Source: Papaver somniferum (taxonomy: Eukaryota; Streptophyta; Magnoliopsida; Ranunculales; Papaveraceae). From it: a stretch of 64,000 nt of DNA. The translations under genes were made by a program, and so were the position numbers. Shown here piece by piece: positions 11,674 to 21,496 of the stretch (positions are counted from its first letter, which is position 1; each line of letters starts with the position of its first letter). The notes beneath the pieces are model-generated. The model was not told the origin of the DNA, did no database searches, and saw only the letters and a program-made list of their open reading frames with translations. Where the stretch lies: NCBI RefSeq assembly GCF_003573695.1, contig NC_039363.1:125967302-126031301 (forward strand), read 5' to 3'.

Positions 11674-13230
11674 ATGGTGAACGACGGTGAAAATCCTCCA
11701 CCACCTCCACCTGCGGAGATGAAAACATTGAGAGATCTAACATCCCCATGTTTGGATTCTCAACCCTTGTGTATTACTCTGAATGACACAGTGGAACTTA
11801 AATCAAGTCTTCTTCATTGGGTCCCAAAGTTCAAGGGACTACCGGGTGAAGATCCTACTCGACACCTGCAGCAGTTTCAGAATACAGTAAGAAGTATGAA
11901 GAAGAGTGATGATGGCGATGATACAGCTTTTCTACAAGCTTTTCCATTCTCACTAGTGGACCAAGCAGAATCATGGTTATATTATCTTCCTTCTGGAAAT
12001 ATTACTATATGGACCGGAATGAAAAAGCTATTTTTAGAGAAGTATTTCCCTGCTTCTAAAGCTGCAGTTATTCGTAAGGAAATCAGTGGAATTGTGCAGA
12101 TTGCTGGAGAATCTTTGTACGAATACTGGGAAAGGTACGAGAGATTATTGGCGAGCTGTCCAAACCATCAAATACCACCACAACTCATTATCACATACTT
12201 TTATGAGGGTTTACTACCACATGAGAGACACTTGATTGATGCAGCTAGTAGTGGTGCATTGGCTAATAAAACTATTGAGGAAGCTACTAGTTTGATTGAG
12301 AGTATGGCTGCAAACACTTAACTATTTTACACTCGATATTCAACAGTTAAAAGAGTTAGTGAGATAGGAGATTCTTCACACATGGAGCAATGGATGAGTA
12401 ATATGGAAAAAATGGTCCAACGAATAGCATCTGCAGTTGTTCCTTCATATGAAGAGGATGCCGAGGTAAATGCTATATTTCCTAATCAGAGGCCAAGGTA
12501 TGATCCCTACTCTAATACTTATAATCCAGGTTGGAAAGACCACCCAAATTTTAGTTATGATAACAAACAAGCTGCAACTCCTAATCCATATGCGAGGCAA
12601 AATGGATTTCAACAACAACCTAAGAATGAGGAATCCAAGTTTGAAGCACTCATATCCATAATCAAACAGGGTCAGCTAGAAACCAATCAATTCATACAGA
12701 AAGCCGAACAGAATCAGTCGAAAACTAATAACGTTATTAGAGATTTGAAGACTCAAATGGGGAAATTGGCTACTGATATGAATCTCATGAAGGCGCAAGC
12801 TTCAAAAAAGTTACCATCACAACTGTTTGTGAACCCAAGAGAGCACGTTAATGCAGTATCTCTAAGAAGTGGGAGACAAACTGAAGAGCCACATCAACAA
12901 AAAGAGGTTAGTGACGACATCGAAAAGGAAGTAGAAGCGGAAATCGTACCTAAGGAAAAGCCAACCTCAACCGGACAACCTAAGGACACGGTTCCCACTT
13001 TTACCATACCACCTCCTTTCCCTAGTCGTTTTGCCAAATACAAGAAAGAAGCTCAAGACAAAGAGATCGTGGATATTTTCAGCAAGATACACATCAACAT
13101 TCCATTTATTAAGGCCACCAGAACCGTCCCTAGGTACGCCAAGGTTTTGAAGGATTTGTGTACAAGGAAGGAGACGTTGATTGCTAATGAGATCACTCAA
13201 GTAGGCGAAAGTGCTACAACTATGTTACTT
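11674..13230 (+). pseudogene. Gypsy gag (retrotransposon gag domain), one in-frame stop
   Basis: The ATG at 11674 follows a leader of about 240 bases. The first 215 codons carry the retrotransposon gag fold with WVPKFKGLPGEDPTRHL, AFPFSL..QAESWLYYLP, LFLEKYFP and YFYEGLLPHER. A TAA at 12319 ends the first frame. The same frame reopens and runs on from the next ATG at 12382 through a glutamine-rich linker toward protease. I see no clear CCHC knuckle in the linker. Gag would build the cytoplasmic particle. The start was chosen because the frame has an N-terminal proline run (PPPPPP) that is usual before this domain. The stop replaces what is normally continuous gag. Confidence 0.87.
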
Positions 13231-14022
13231 AAGAAGATGCCTACAAAGTGTGAAGATCCTGGTGGTTTCACGGTACCCGTTACTATTGGTAACCGACGAT
13301 TCGAACGTCTTTTGCTTGATTTGGGAGCTTCTATAAGTGTTATGTCAGCCGATGTTTATGATTCTTTGAATCTTGGACCTTTGAAAGAAGCAAATATTAC
13401 TATTCAATTGGCTAACAAATCCAATATATATCCTAAGGGAGTCGCGGAGGACGTGTTAGTTCAAGTGAATCAGTTAATCTTTCCGGTTGATTTCTACATT
13501 GTGGATATGCACAATGGAGATAATTGTTCATCTACTTCGTTACTTCTTGGGAGACCGTTCATGAAGATTGCAAACAAGAAAATTGATGTTGATAGTGGTG
13601 CAACCATGCACTATCCTAGTATTGTTCATTCATCTTTCTCCATTGATGTTATTTGTTCGTTAGCACAACAAATGTTTGATTTGAACAGTGAATATGAACT
13701 TGGAGTTTTCCTACGGAATAACATTGATTTGGATGTTCATGGACATCCCGAACATGGACGTTGAGATATCCAAAGAACTGGTGGAGATGTGTGGTGCCTT
13801 AACAGCGCTACAAGAAGCAAAAACGGGTAATATTTCTTACATTTCGTTAACCATAACTAATGAGGTTCCTTTACCTTCTATTGTGCAGGCACTGAAACTA
13901 GAATTGAAGCCGCTTCCAGACCACTTAAAGTACGCGTACTTGGGTGATAAAGAAGAACTTTCGGTGATTATTGCAAAGAACCTCACCCATTACAAGAAGA
14001 ACGTCTACTTAGGGTTCTGAAA
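13231..14022 (+). pseudogene. Gypsy protease (retropepsin-like) region with frameshifts
   Basis: An aspartic-protease region is seen at about 13300-13560: LLLDLGASISVM (active-site strand, DLGA as is common in plant gypsy elements), then a flap-like hydrophobic part and SLLLGRPFM. The reading frame shifts near 13740, where the original frame stops at 13764 and the homologous sequence continues one frame over. It shifts back near 13985, just before the RVLKEHK segment that leads into reverse transcriptase. The enzyme would cut the gag-pol polyprotein. This copy cannot make a continuous product. Confidence 0.8.
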
Positions 14023-14856
14023 GAGCACAAAACGGCTATTGGTTGGACAATTGTTGATATCAAAGGCATTAGTCCATCCATGTGCATGCATAGAATCCTA
14101 ATGGAAGATGATTTTAAGCTTGTACGTGATGCTCAGCGTAGGCGTAACCCCCCAATGATGGAGGTCGTGAAGAAAAAGATCCTCAAATTACTAAGTGTGG
14201 GGGTGATTTACCCAATTTCTGACAGCAAATGGGTTAGCACGGTACAGGTGGTACCTAAGAAAGCAGGTGTCACTGTTGTTAGAAATCAAGATGATGAACT
14301 TTTTCCTACAATAGTTAAAACAGGATGGAGAGTATGCATAGACTACAGAAAGCTTAATGCCGCAACCCGAAAGGATCATTTTCCTTTGCCTTTCATTGAT
14401 CAGATGTTAGACAGGTTAGAGGGACACTCACATTATTGCTTTTTGTACGGGTATTCGGGGTACAATCAGATTTTTATTGCATAGGAGGATCAAGAGAAGA
14501 CTACTTTCACTTGTCCTTTTGGTACGTTTGCCTATAGAAGGATGTCATTTGGTCTTTGCAATGCGCCTGCCACTTTTTCAGAGATGTATGGTCAGTATAT
14601 TTCTGACTATGTGGAGCGCATAATTGAGGTATTTATGGATGATTTTAGTGTTTATGGTGATTCATTTGATATTTGTTTACAAAATCTTGAACTTGTGCTT
14701 AAAAGATGCATAGACACTAATCTTGTTTTAAATTGGGAGAAATGCCACTTTATGGTAAATCATGGTATAGTGCTCGGTCACATTGTGTCCTCTCGAGGGC
14801 TTGAAGTTGACAAAGAAAAGATATATTTGATAAGAAACTTATAATATCCCACTTCA
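14023..14856 (+). pseudogene. Gypsy reverse transcriptase, active site and frame broken
   Basis: The order of motifs is that of gypsy reverse transcriptase: WVSTVQVVPKK, WRVCIDYRKLN, then motif A reading CFLYGYSGYNQI, the CPFGTFAYRRMSFGLCNAP motif, and the FMDD box near 14630. In motif A the catalytic aspartate codon is replaced by TAC (Tyr) at 14446-14448. In-frame stops lie at 14482-14484 and 14842-14844. All intact pieces are in one frame. The missing aspartate alone would abolish polymerisation, so this copy depends on others for movement. Confidence 0.9.
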
Positions 14857-15501
14857 GTGAGGGAGATTCGTTCTTTTCTTGGTCATGCAGGTTTTTACAG
14901 GCAGTTTATCAAAGATTTCTCCAAAATCTCAATGCCGATGTGCAAATTATTAGAGGTTATTTTTGACTTCAAAAAGGAGTGCAAGGATGCCTTTGATAAA
15001 TTGAAAGAGTTGTTGACAACTGCGCCAATTATCAAGTCACCGGATTGGAGTATACCATTTGAATTAATGTGTGATGCGAGTGACTATGCAGTTGGAGCCG
15101 TTTTGGGTCAAAGAGTAGACAAGATGTCTCATGTGATTTATTATGAATCTAGGACCCTAAATGATGCACAAATCAATTATTCTACTACCGAGAAAGAATT
15201 TTTAGCTATAGTGTTTTCACTAGAAAAATTTAGATCCTATTTGGTGGGTTCAAAAGTGGTTGTATATTCTGATCATGCAGCCCTTAGGTACCTACTAAAG
15301 AAGAAAGAAGCTAGGCCAAGACTTATACGGTGGATTCTACTATTGCAAGAATTTGATTATGAAATAAAGGCTAAAAGAGGTATTAAAAATACTGTTGCTG
15401 ATCACCTTAGTAGACTTGTTGTTTCCGAAGAAGAACTTCCCTTACAAGATCGTTTTCCAGACGAACAACTTTTCTCAACTGAAGATTCAACACCTTGGTA
15501 A
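14857..15501 (+). pseudogene. Gypsy RNase H and connection domain
   Basis: It begins [15 protein letters not shown], the thumb/connection signature of gypsy elements, then [19 protein letters not shown] with the RNase H aspartate, [14 protein letters not shown] with the glutamate, and [11 protein letters not shown] with the second aspartate. The frame is open to a TAA at 15499-15501, where the homologous sequence continues into integrase in the same frame, so the stop is a break in the polyprotein. RNase H would remove the RNA strand during reverse transcription. Confidence 0.87.
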
Positions 15502-16790
15502 GCGGATATAGTGAACTACTTGGTGACAAGACAAGTACCTAGTACAATTTCTAATTTTCAAAAACCTAAGCTTAAGAAAATATCCAAGCAGTATGTGTGG
15601 GATGAGCCATACCTGTGGAAATACGGTTCTGATCAAATCATCCGCAGGTGCGTACCTAATTCTGACTTTCAATCTATTCTTAATTTTTGTCATACTTATG
15701 CATGTGGTGGTCACTTTGGTTCTAAACGTACCGCTTTCAAAGTACTTGAAAGTGGCTTTTATTGGCCTACCCTATTCGAGGATGCATATATTTTTTGCAA
15801 ATGTTGTGATAGATATCAAAGAACGGGCAATCCAGGTGCTCGAAATCGAGTGTCACTCACACCAATTCTTGCTGTTGAAGTATATGATGTGTGGGGAATT
15901 GATTTTATGGGTCCTTTTGTCAATTCTAATGGAAAATTTTATATACTTCTTGCTGTGGATTATGTTTCTAAATGGGTGGAAGCTAAAGCCACCCCTACTA
16001 ATGATTCTCAAGTTGTTTGTGAGTTTGTGAAGGAATATATTTTTTCTAGACATGGTACAGCAAGAGTGGTTATCAGTGACGGAGGCTCACATTTTCAGAA
16101 ATCCTTCCATGCTTTACTCAAGAAGTATAACATAACACACAAGGTTGGTACACCGTATCACCCACAAACTAGTGGGCTAGCCGAGATCTCGAACCGTGAG
16201 ATTAAATCCATTCTTGAGAAAACCGTGAAAACTACACGGAAAGATTGGATTTATACGCTTAATGATGCACTTTGGGCATATAGAACGACGTACAAAACAC
16301 TGATTGGTATGTCTCCATATCTGTTGGTTTATGGCAAAGCTTGTCATCTTCCGGTTGAAATTGAACAGAAGGCTTATTGGGCGATAAATATTTGCAACAT
16401 GGATTATGACAATGCAGGGAAAAAAAGGAAGTTACAACTCAATGAGCTAGAGGAGATACGTAATGATGCTTACGAGAGTTCTCGTATTTACAAGGAAAAG
16501 ATGAAACTTTTCCATGACAAGATGATTTCTCGAAAGAATTTTGTTGTGGGGCAAAAAGTTTTTTTATTTTATTCTCGTCTTAAACTTTTCCTGGTAAGCT
16601 AAGGTATAGATGGATTGGATTGTATGTTGTTACTAATGTTTATTCTCATGGCACAGTTGAAATTTCTAGTCTTAGAGATTGAACAAATTTAAAGGTGAAC
16701 GGACATAGATTGAAGCCATATTATGAAAGCATTGCTTATGTGGATATGGATGTGCAAGAATTTCATGATTATCTCCCTCTGGAGGAGTAA
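15502..16790 (+). pseudogene. Gypsy integrase with frameshifted tail
   Basis: A zinc-binding N-terminal segment is visible ([12 protein letters not shown], then [12 protein letters not shown], where Tyr stands at a usual Cys). The core has all three acidic residues: [16 protein letters not shown] and [31 protein letters not shown] follows. The frame stops at 16602, but one frame over it continues (YRWIGLYVV) to a stop near 16790, which looks like the true end of pol, so a one-base shift is likely near 16590. Integrase would join element DNA into the host. The catalytic core looks whole but lies downstream of many breaks. Confidence 0.9.
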
Positions 16791-16919
16791 TTGACGAAAT
16801 GCCAAGTCGGGCTGATGACATTAATTTTTTTACTCGGTCAAATAAAATTAAAAAAGCGAAAAATTGTACAGGGACTAGGCCTTCCTAATGACTAGCCGTG
16901 AGGCCACTCACTGGAAAAC

Positions 16920-17387
16920 CTATTTGAAGCGATAATAAACCCTTCCAGGCCATTCCACAGATGGAATAAAACCTAGCCTACCCTCATAAAACTCAAAAAT
17001 ATCCTCAACCAGCAAACAAGCTTGCTTGGCCGAGGCATCAGCTGAGAAATTAACCTCCCTATAGCTATGAATATAACGAACATTGTTGTAGTAAGACTTC
17101 GCAATTTTCCATTTCTGTACCAGCTGCCAAGGCAGCTCACCCTTTTGAAAAGCTTTTCTGGAACTCTTCGAATCATAACGAATGCAAATACTCCGCATAT
17201 TACATCTCTTAGCCACAATCGCACCATAAATAATCGCACATACTTCCGCATAGAAATTGGTTTGCCAACCAAGGCCAACACAAAGAACACCAAGCACCTC
17301 CGAACTTGCATCACGGAAAACAACACCTGAACCAGCTTGGCCTGGGTTTCCGAAAGATGCACCATCACAACAGATCATAATTTCATC
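16920..17387 (-). pseudogene. LINE RNase H domain (RVT_3 type)
   Basis: From 17378 the frame reads CCDGASFGNPGQAGSGVVFRD, the start of the plant LINE RNase H domain, with a later acidic RYDSKSSRKAF strand and a C-terminal VNFSADASAKQA. It ends at 16920. A single stop at 17388-17390 separates it from the upstream zf-RVT domain in the same frame, so it was one protein. The fragment cannot act alone. Confidence 0.83.
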
Positions 17388-17955
17388 TTAATTAGGAGGA
17401 GTCCAACTAATCTCAATTAGGGTAGACATTTTGCATGATCTATGCCGCACCTTGAAATAATTCAAAATGCATAACTCCTCTAAAGTATTATACATATGGC
17501 CCTTAATTCTAAGTGAATTATCACGAATTACCTGATAAACTCTCCCTTTAAAACCAAGCCATTGAACTGCCATATTATCAAAATAAAACTTATTGCGTAA
17601 CTTCCATAACTCTGTGACAATTGCAAGATTTGAAACTAACCACATGTCCTTTATCATTCTGCTTCGACCCTTAGCAGCCTTATACGAGTCCACCAGGTCT
17701 TCACTTGGTTGCAGCTTGAAAATTCCAGCCACCCAAGCCCAAATCCTCCTAGCAACTCTGCAATGCCAAGTGATGTGGTTAAGAGTTTCGCAACTTTTCC
17801 AGCATAAGAGGCACATAGTAGGCATGCTCCTACATGTCTATTTAATAATATTGTCTTCACTAGCACAACATTGCTTGGCCCAAATCTTCCAGTATTTCAC
17901 ACTCAAGGTAGGGTGCACAACCTGTCTAGTAAACAGATTTGCACAAGGCACAACT
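17388..17955 (-). pseudogene. LINE zf-RVT domain
   Basis: The region carries the CLLCWKSCETLNHITWHC pattern, a cysteine/histidine motif typical of the zinc-binding end of plant LINE reverse transcriptases, followed by RRIWAWVAGIF. Upstream in the same frame, LFTRQVVHPTLSVKYWKIWA extends it to about 17955 with one stop near 17836. It is the most 5' part of this truncated LINE copy. Confidence 0.8.
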
Positions 17956-17966
17956 TCTTAGTTTTC

Positions 17967-19828
17967 TTAAACGGGATACTATCCCTTTTGTTTTTAGTTT
18001 TTTTAGTTTTGTGTGTCATATCTTGCATTCACATCTTAGATTTTACAAGTCCTATATCTATAATGAAAGTTTTGACGAATTCTCGTCACTGCGCACTTGT
18101 TACGAAAATAGCTCTTGAGACTTCATACGGAGTCCGATTTGAGTGGTTCACCTAAACTTTTAAAGAGGACAGGTTCACCTTTCTTTTAAAAAAAGAAAAT
18201 CTTAATTTGGAGCGATAGGCCTGGACATTTGAGTTTCGGAATTTTTCTATAACTTTTTCAGATTGCATGACAGTCAGTCCGGTGGCCATAAAAGTCAGAC
18301 CATTTATTGAAACACTGTGCCATTTTGAAACCTTATAGAAAAGACGTAGGAAAACAACTTTCGTTTAGGATGTTTTTCTTAGTTCCCTACCTATTAGTAA
18401 AGTTTTCGATGTTTTCAGGGTTGTTATGTCATAAATCAGAATTTTTGGTTTTGAACATTAAGGACAATGTTGAGGTTAAGTGTGGGGGAGCATTTAGTAT
18501 CATATTATTTGCATATACACATAAATAAATAACACTCTTTGATTTCTTGCATTCTTGATGAATTCATATTTTGGAGTTACTTATGAGCTATTTAGAATGA
18601 CACTCTAAACCTTTTCAGGTTGAAACAGTTCTTACGGCTATAGATTGAGTTCCACTTTATTGTTCTAAAATTTTCAAATATATATGTTCAATATTGAATG
18701 TGAAACTAAGATATGGTAGTCGTTTGAAAGATTCATCCTCGCAATTAATCATTACTGAATCACTTTCTTTTTATTTTTGCAGCTATATATTTCTCTAAAG
18801 TGATTTGGTGGGATCCTGATACTGCCGTGGATGTTGTAGCAAGGTAATCATTAGTTGAGTTTATAAAATCTCCATAATACAATTGTATTACACTCATAAA
18901 AAGTGAGACGGAAAAAAAAAAAAAAACATATATAAGACTCCTCTTCATTTATCGACACTTGGATGGCAATACGTGTGAAACGTTGTCCCTGTCTCCGTCG
19001 CCTAAGCAAGTGTGGAACGCAAGATCCAAGGAAACTATCACGTATTTGCTGAAAAGGAACATGCTCTTAGAATATCTAATCATATAGTCGATAAAAATAA
19101 AAACCATATCATCATTATATAGCAAGTCAAAAAGACTATTTATGAGGTTCTTGACGCTTAGATAGCAGTATGTGTGAAACATTGTCCCTGTCTCCGTCGC
19201 CTAAGAAAGCATGGAGTGCAGGATCCAAGGCAACTATCACATACTTGCTGAAAAGAAACATGCGCTTAGAGTATCTAATCGTGTGGTCAAGTTAAATGGG
19301 TACTTCTCTCAACTATTGCGCTATAAAAAAATATCCTTTGACGACATTCACACAAGTATTGTGGGTAACATCTTTCACTTAAGTCAACATTTGCACACTT
19401 CACTTTTCTATTTCCATTATCTTATCTATCCTTGTGATTTCAGTATGCGAGTGTTCTGACAAACGTTGCAAGTACAATGACTATCTTAGTAAAGTTTTGC
19501 AATCAGGTTGAATGACATACGTAAGCAATTTCTTATGTGTGATGATTGGAATGTATGTGGGATGTTTGCATCTAAAGAACATATGCAAGCTAATTATTTG
19601 GATTTTTACTCTGTGTCTATCCTTAGTGGTTCTTCCAAGGCGATAAATTGGAGTAGGTTTTGTGGGTATACCTCTTGTAAGCCCTCACAAGATTATAACT
19701 CGTCCACTAGGGACACCTAGGGGTTTAAAGGCCTATTATTCATGCTAAGAGTAATTGTATAGTCACGAGATAGAGTTGTTGTATTTAGGATTAGTTTTAT
19801 TTAGTTTTCTCGAGGACTAGCAAAATCT
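17967..19828 (+). other. Gypsy 3' untranslated region
   Basis: This is non-coding sequence between pol and the right LTR. It holds an early polypurine-like AAGTGTGGGGGA at 18479-18490, an A run at 18914-18928, and a pair of direct repeats at 18954-19296. Frames here are short and not recognisable. Confidence 0.6.
18954..19296. repeat. Direct repeat, about 140 bp, offset 199 bp
   Basis: The words GTGTGAAACGTTGTCCCTG.. at 18973 and GTGTGAAACATTGTCCCTG.. at 19172 begin two diverged copies (about 18954-19096 and 19150-19296). Most differences are C/T or G/A, as expected from methylated-cytosine decay. Confidence 0.75.
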
Positions 19829-19843
19829 AAGTGTGGGGGAATT
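19829..19843 (+). promoter_or_regulatory. Polypurine tract of gypsy element
   Basis: AAGTGTGGGGGAATT lies directly before the TG of the right LTR. Confidence 0.75.
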
Positions 19844-21383
19844 TGATAAGTGCATAATTCCTATGATTTTAGTGTCCATTCCATACTTGTTTTAGCTATT
19901 ATTCTTGCATATTTTCGTATTATTACTTTGGTTTTCTCTTATTTGTCTCAATTAGGTGAATCATCCAAAAAGGAGCTACAAAGTGCTGAAAATATCTATG
20001 AAGAGAAGTATTCCAAGCATCCAAGTTCCCAAGCCCAAGAGAAGTGGAAGAAGTGCGACGAAAAGGAGCAAAACACACATAATCAAGAGAAGGGCCAAAG
20101 ACCGATCTTAACTCATTCAAATTAATGATTTATAGTCATAATCTTTAATAGAATTTAAATATAAAAATAATTCAAAAAGAATGAGGTCATTCCGAGTTCG
20201 GATGAAGAAGTTGTGGCCAAAACAATCTCTTATTGAATACCAAAGACAGTGAAGTACGCGAACTAGGTTCGCATACATAATTCCGAAAATTTCTGATGGA
20301 TTTTGAAGTTCGCGGACTGGGTTCGCGCACTTAGCAAATAGGAAACGTGTATTCACTCCTTGGAAGACCTAAGGGCACATTTGGATTCGCTATTTCGGGT
20401 CGGGTTCTTGACAAAACTAAATATGTGAAGGCCAAGCAATGTAAACCTATAAAAAGGTATTAGGTTATGTGAAATAGAATCACATCATCAAGAAGTCACG
20501 AAATTGTTAGGGTTTGGAGAGAAGAAACATCATACGGAGCGATTATCAATCGTAACGTTATCTCTTTACTTTTCTCATATATATATATATCATGGATGTT
20601 TCTACATCCATGAGTAGATAAACACCTATTGATTGAGGATGAATTCTAAGTTGTAAACAAGATTTGAGTTATTATATTAATCTACTTTGAAGTTCTTCAT
20701 ATGATTATCGTCTGCCTATACTGTTATGAAAATTGATGATTGATTGATAGATTGTTTAGGTGGTAAACTAAATTGATTTGTTGATTCAGTCTGTTGCTAG
20801 TATTGAGTTAGGAGATAGGTAATCGTCGAATAACTTGTACACAAATAGAGAACACAAAACCTTGCAGAGAGATTATGTGGAGCGATTGTGTGTATAAACA
20901 ACATACCTTGATCTAAGAGTCTAACTAGTAGGATCAATCTATAAATTCACTAAAGATAAAGCATTCGATTGGATTACACCTTGAGTGATATACTACTTGG
21001 TGGTTCATTGAATAGAATCTGGTAGGCGAGAACTTATGTATCCAGTGATATAAGGAATTTAAAGGATAACACTGATCTAGCTGTTATTCCACGGTTGGTG
21101 ATAATATATGATTAACGACGAGTAGGAAACTATAATAATTTATTGACGGTTTATTAACGAAGAAGGATTCCTCGATCATATCTCTCTCCATTGATTACAA
21201 TACAACTTTTTTTTTCTTTGATTATTTACTTTGTTCACAATCTAAAAACAAAACCCCCCTTTGTGACACTTTGACAACTAAAACTCATTGCTCTTCGTGG
21301 GAACGATCCTTACTTCCATTATATTACCAGTTAATTGTCTGGAAATAAGATTATTAATTTTATTGCACTTACGACATGCATCA
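19844..21383 (+). repeat. Right gypsy LTR, intact
   Basis: It is 1540 bases, TGATAAGTGC to GACATGCATCA. It is uninterrupted and so shows the empty site of the inner copia insertion. The 91-codon frame at its start recurs in shorter form in the left LTR and is probably not a gene. Confidence 0.93.
20448..20455 (+). promoter_or_regulatory. TATA box of right gypsy LTR
   Basis: TATAAAAA at the place matching 1626-1633 of the left LTR. Confidence 0.45.
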
Positions 21384-21388
21384 GTTAC
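21384..21388. repeat. Target-site duplication GTTAC, right copy (gypsy element)
   Basis: Matches 1003-1007. Confidence 0.93.
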
Positions 21389-21496
21389 AGATGCCAAGAG
21401 AAAGTTTTCCAAAGAAATTTCCTATAGGGCAATTTTTAAGGATCAAACAAACACAAACTTATTAGGTTTATAGTGTTTGCCTGCTCTGATACCAAC
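21389..21496 (-). mobile_element. Leader of outer copia element with primer-binding site
   Basis: On the minus strand TTGGTATCAGAGCAGGC directly follows the LTR and contains the classic initiator-Met-tRNA-complementary site. The next bases (GCAAACACTATAAACC..TTTGTGTTTG) align with the leader of the inner copia derivative. The unrecognised ORF continued at 418-1002 begins near 21428. Confidence 0.8.

Larger units (their letters stand above)
16827..17966 (-). mobile_element. 5'-truncated LINE (L1-type) fragment
   Basis: On the minus strand a zinc-knuckle reverse-transcriptase tail domain is followed by an RNase H domain, the 3' order of plant L1 LINEs. A short T run at 16827-16833 (A run on the minus strand) marks the 3' end. 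Sequence to both sides belongs to the gypsy 3' region. TTAA-type bases occur at both borders and may be a short target duplication, but this is unsure. The rest of the LINE, with endonuclease and most of reverse transcriptase, is absent. Confidence 0.8.
1008..21383 (+). mobile_element. Athila/Tat-like gypsy LTR retrotransposon, split by nested elements
   Basis: The element runs from TGATAAG at 1008 to GCATCA at 21383 and is bounded by GTTAC on both sides. It has LTRs of about 1.54 kb, a primer-binding site reading TGGCGCAGCTGCCGGGGA, then gag, protease, reverse transcriptase, RNase H and integrase in gypsy order, and a long 3' untranslated region ending in a GTGTGGGGGA polypurine tract. The left LTR is interrupted at 2388-11251 by a copia derivative and the 3' region by a LINE fragment. 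The gag-pol frame has several stops and frameshifts, so the copy is not autonomous. It inserted into the internal region of an outer copia element. Confidence 0.93.
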
